Below, in pieces: positions 19,190-22,510 of a stretch of 22,510 nucleotides of DNA. A program made the translations under genes and the position numbers. The stretch is from contig MNCI01004480.1 of assembly GCA_015680685.1 (NCBI GenBank), forward strand, positions 549,162 through 571,671, written 5' to 3'. Within the stretch, counting starts at the first letter, position 1. Each line of letters opens with the position of its first letter. The notes beneath the pieces are model-generated. The model made no database searches. It was not told the origin of the DNA and saw only the letters and a program-made list of their open reading frames with translations. This stretch comes from Gnetum montanum. Taxonomy: Eukaryota; Streptophyta; Gnetopsida; Gnetales; Gnetaceae.

Positions 19190-20537
19190 AATTAAATTAG
19201 TAACAATGATAGATGGGAAACTAGTGGTGTATAACTAGAGAATTGTGTGTCCATCTCTCAAATGTATAGCCATAAGATTAGTCATGGAGGAGATGTTCCA
19301 TCTTGGTTGAAGAACTAATAAGTATTTTTCACCTTTTTTGTCTTATAATTTTTTATCATTTTCCTATTTCTTCCAAAAAATTTTGATTCTTCATATGTTT
19401 TTCATTTCTTAATATTTTTCTTTTCTTTATATTTTTCTCTTTTCTTGAGTCATTATCTTTATGTTTAATGAATGTATTTTATGTTTTTGTTAATAATATT
19501 GCCAAGTCATGATGCATAAGTCAACGCTATGTGTTGGGTTTTTGTGCTATGGTATGCTATCTATATGATTGGATAAGTAATTGTGTAAACTAGTGAGACC
19601 ACTCATCCATCCCTCCAGTTCTCTAAATAACAGGTCTTTCTTATGGAAATAATTACTACTTCTTACTTTCAATTACTTTTTTGCTTTTTCCTACTCTTCT
19701 ATTAAAATATCCTTTAAGTTCAATCTTTCTTGTCCATCTTCTAAATCAAACCTTTTTTCTTATTATTTAAAAACTTGTGTGCTTTTGAAGTTATGCTTAT
19801 TAGTCATGGGGGCTTGGGATGCCTACTTTGAAATTTTTAGAATTTTTCCAATATCGTATTTTCAAACATCATGATAACTAATAGTAATTGATCAAAATAA
19901 TGTGAACATCTTGATAATTTTATTTAACTCATAGCCTTAGGCATAGTATGTTATTATCACCTTGTGCTTAAATGAAAACTAAGGGATCCAAAAAGGGTTA
20001 ATTATTAAGGAAAATTTACCAAAACTAATGTTGATCCTTTGTTGAATATAGATGATTGTAAAAGAAACACCTAAGAAAGAAGGTCTTTTTCTAGGCACAA
20101 AAACAAAGCCAAGAGGGGAACAACGGAGGATATGCCCATGGACAAATTATAGCACATACAAGATATCAACTTCAACTTCACATGTTTACTAGATCCATGG
20201 GATGATGAGAAGAAATTTTAGTCCATCCTTCAAGAATGTTCTACATAACTAGAGAAGCATCAACATAACAATCAAGGTTGGAAGTCTACCATCACTAGTG
20301 GCAATAAGAAGAATCATTTTCAATGAATTTTTGAAGACCTCTACAATTTTGTAATCTTCGATGTCTATCCAGTAATTTTGTCACTCTATCATTTTGTATA
20401 CATACAGTTGAATAAAATTTTGTAATGTGGCACTCAAAGTCAATCAGTAGTTAGTGTCTGTCACTAATCCCATCATTCCCAATTTTTTATAAAGAAAGCT
20501 CAATCCTATCCTATTAACTCAAGGATGAGCTTTTACT
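19190..20537 (+). other. 3' interior of the nested element
   Basis: There is a T-rich block (19320-19480 and 19660-19760). At 20040-20330 a stop-broken frame reads plausibly (FNFTCLLDPWDDEKKF, NNQGWKSTITSGNKKNHFQ), perhaps the remains of a second small ORF or a displaced end of the gag frame. I recognise no pol motif. The last ~150 bases (TTTTGTAATGTGG..., TAAAGAAA.CT.A) share blocks with 9215-9345 of the family-1a element. Confidence 0.45.
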
Positions 20538-20551
20538 CAGTTGTGGGGATA
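20538..20551 (+). promoter_or_regulatory. polypurine tract of the nested element
   Basis: CAGTTGTGGGGATA ends one base before the 3' LTR start TGATGA. It aligns with the equivalent tract at 9347-9358, including the upstream AAGGATGAG block. Confidence 0.7.
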
Positions 20552-21510
20552 TGATGAAGCATCAGCTGGCTATGTTTATGTAGCTATGTCAAGGTAGATG
20601 CCTCAACATAGATGCCTCAACACAAATTCCTCAATGCATACTATTGCATCTTTTTAAATAAAAAGTTAATTTTTCTTAGCTACAATATCAAATACTGGAT
20701 ATCAAAGCCCCAATATTACCTGATATCAGGGTCCACGATACAATGTCAAATATCTGACATCACAGGATGTGTGCTAGCCTATAAATATAGCACTTGGGTG
20801 CACGGTTTGGGAATAATTCTTTTTCAATAAAGTAGTCAAACTCTTGAAGTTTTATTCTATAGTCTTAGAGAACACTTAATGAGTGCCCATAGTGTAGATC
20901 TGAGTTAGTTGTATAGCATCTTATTTGAGTGGCAATGTACCTAAACACATTTCATAAATGGTAGTAAGATCAATATTGATTCTTATTCATTTCTACATAA
21001 TTTAATTTTCATGTGCTTAGTTAATATTTACATTTTCATGCATATTAATGAATTGGTGAAATGAGCACAACTAGTTTCGAGCATAAACACTTATTCGTTT
21101 GGTAATCCCAGTAGCGTTATTACTTAGTTCCCCTAGTAGCATATCACTTGGTAATTTCAATAATGGATACATGGGTTTAAGATGTGTATGGTAAGCTGGG
21201 AATGGACACTCATCATCCTTAGGCTAGTTTAGACTTTACTTTCTATTGTTAATTAGTTTAAATAATTGATTTCTTTATTATCGTTAAGAGTAGCATAAGG
21301 CTAAAACAACAGCAAGAATCATATGCCTCACTTTGGACTAAACCATACATGAAAAAGCTACCACTAGTCCAAGTGGGAAGATAGTGAACTACAATTGAGA
21401 CATAACGATCTAGATGCCACAACTAGTCCCATCCATGGAATTTGACTGAATCGTGCGAGAACACTTATGATTTGTATGGTTGGCCATAAGGGGTACCTTG
21501 CTGCTCATCA
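20552..21510 (+). repeat. 3' LTR of the nested element (family 1b)
   Basis: It pairs with 15441-16391. U3 has three tandem 14-mers, TAGATGCCTCAACA at 20595 and 20609 (identical) and CAAATTCCTCAATG at 20623. TATAAATA is at 20780-20787. It has a short extra segment (CAAAGCCCCAATATTACC, ~20703) that the 5' LTR has lost or never had. It ends GGGGTACCTTGCTGCTCATCA at 21510. Confidence 0.9.
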
Positions 21511-21515
21511 AAAAC
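21511..21515 (+). repeat. target-site duplication AAAAC (right)
   Basis: This is identical to 15436-15440 on the other side of the nested element. Confidence 0.85.
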
Positions 21516-21780
21516 TAAGAATAACATAAATGGACTATGAGGGAACCATGAGTTATGTTATGAATAAATGATAAGAATTTTGAATTTTTGAATACCACAA
21601 GTTAACAACAAGTCATGGTGATCGACCATAAGCATATCAAAAGTCATGGTAAACTTATCTTACTATGAGTGTTGAACAATCAGATAACCATAAGTAGTAG
21701 TTCTACTTTTATATCAACTACTAGGTGGCCATGAATCATAGTTGATATCATTACTCATGGTGCTTTATCAAAAGTAAACC
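21516..21780. repeat. host sequence right of the insertion with repeated CATGAGT/GTCATGG half-sites
   Basis: ACCATGAGTTATG (~21545), AGTCATGGT (21611), AGTCATGGTAAA (~21642), CCATGAATCATAG (~21729) and ACTCATGGTG (~21754) continue the motif cluster of 15329-15411. They are irregularly spaced, so this is a motif cluster and not a strict tandem repeat. Confidence 0.6.
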
Positions 21781-22510
21781 ACATATCATTATTAGTGAAA
21801 GTTCGAGAGACTAAGATACCTTGAGGTGTGGTGAACTTGTAGTGTTAAAACCTGTAATACCAAGAATTGGTCACAACTTGCGATCAAAATAAAAGTCATA
21901 AACATACATACATTTTAAAGTTGTATTTGAGTGGAACTTGATTTGATAAAGTTACTCTAAGATACTAAAAAATTAAGATGTTGAATTGGACTACATGAAT
22001 TAATTTGTGGAATAATTTGATTGTTCCCACTTCAATGACTATTAAATTATCATATTTGTTATTGAACCAATTTTGGAATAAAATTAATGATAAATACTTT
22101 GGTGAAACTAAGAATGGTGATGAACCTAGGATATAATAAAATTGAAAAAATTATGAATGAAATTAATGATGATGAATAAGATATGATATAATGAGATAAA
22201 TTGAGAAATTACTTATGATAGAATTGGTAACTAAAAATTGATGAAATTTTGATGAAATGAGGAATCTAGATGAATTGGAGAATTTCATAACTCAGTTATT
22301 CTTCTTGCTTTAAGATCAATACAAAAAAATGTTTTTCCACATATTTGTAGCCAAGTGATGGGGCCACAATAGTATATTATGGAACAAGTCTATTATATGG
22401 AAAAGTAAGTTGAAAATTGTAGAAACATCAAAGATTTGGGACCATTATCTAATTACATCTATCCATCAATCTTTTGCTAAAAGAAAAAATAATGAAATTT
22501 CTTTTTTTTT
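21781..22510. other. unassigned AT-rich end of window
   Basis: AT-rich, locally purine-rich sequence (22090-22260, GATGA/ATGAAATT-rich). GATGGGGCCACAATAGT (~22358) loosely resembles GTGGGGCGCCATAATAGT at ~14111, which might mark the other LTR of the older gypsy-like element. That match is too short to rely on. No coding motif is seen. Confidence 0.3.

Larger units (their letters stand above)
15441..21510 (+). mobile_element. nested LTR retrotransposon, gag only, non-autonomous
   Basis: This is a complete element by structure: two LTRs of 951 and 959 bases with TGATGA...TCATCA ends, 5-bp target duplications, a polypurine tract before the 3' LTR and a 4160-base interior. The interior holds one long gag-like frame (16523-19189) and no sign of protease, reverse transcriptase, RNase H or integrase. 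It would need these from a related autonomous element. The LTRs differ by eye at roughly one base in six or seven, mostly transitions, so the insertion is old. It sits inside an older gypsy-like element (14174 leftward and 21516 rightward). Confidence 0.85.

Noticed and set aside
20612-20830. 72-codon ORF at the start of the 3' LTR
   Set aside because: It lies wholly inside U3 and across the TATA box of the LTR; the 5' LTR does not keep the frame.

Overview
This window looks like repeat-filled nuclear DNA from a large, old, heavily methylated plant genome. A gymnosperm (conifer-like) source is my best guess, at moderate confidence. The reasons are: strong AT richness; few CpG dinucleotides outside the first ~220 bases; plant-type LTR-retrotransposon signals (a 12-base site close to the initiator-Met tRNA primer-binding sequence, polypurine tracts, TATAAATA boxes inside LTRs); and several generations of elements so decayed that no reading frame longer than 137 codons survives. 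I found no intact host gene, tRNA, rRNA, CRISPR array or prokaryotic signal. All coding traces are broken retroelement frames.

Layout, left to right. Bases 1-137 are the 3' tail of a family-1b LTR (+). Four bases later a family-1a LTR starts in the opposite orientation (142 to about 1025), giving a near-perfect palindrome at the junction. The U3 end of that minus LTR abuts a plus-strand TATA box across four 13-14 bp tandem units, so the stretch looks like a divergent promoter. From 1168 to 2785 runs a dead ORF with traces of the 'putative plant transposon protein' domain (PF20167-like) and an acidic tail. A polypurine tract and a family-2 LTR (3250 to about 4165) follow; this LTR holds an array of small hairpins. 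Bases 4165-5760 are poorly defined AT/T-rich sequence. A second promoter-like segment (5764-5840) precedes another PF20167-like ORF remnant with a long coiled-coil part (about 6620-9130), which ends in a polypurine tract and a family-1a LTR (9359-10237). That LTR contains the only N (9738), flanked by an exact 49-base duplication that looks like an assembly join. Bases 10238-11230 look like a minus-strand LTR promoter region with a ~20 bp minisatellite. A second copy of the acidic-tail ORF (about 11353-12100) and its family-2 LTR (12545 to about 13440) follow.

The right third is a nested pair. An older Ty3/gypsy-like element (LTR end 14174, primer site 14179-14190, dead gag with a degenerate zinc knuckle to about 15220) is interrupted at 15441 by the best-preserved element of the window. 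This has LTRs at 15441-16391 and 20552-21510, matching TGATGA/TCATCA ends and a 5 bp target duplication AAAAC on both sides. Its interior carries a very long gag-like frame (16523-19189) and no recognisable pol, so it would have been non-autonomous, relying on enzymes from other elements. Sequence after 21516 resumes the interrupted host repeat.

The most unusual points are the shared 14-bp U3 motif arrays, the hairpin arrays in family-2 LTRs, two PF20167-type ORFs joined to different LTR families, and the tail-to-tail LTR palindrome. None of these proves a new system.
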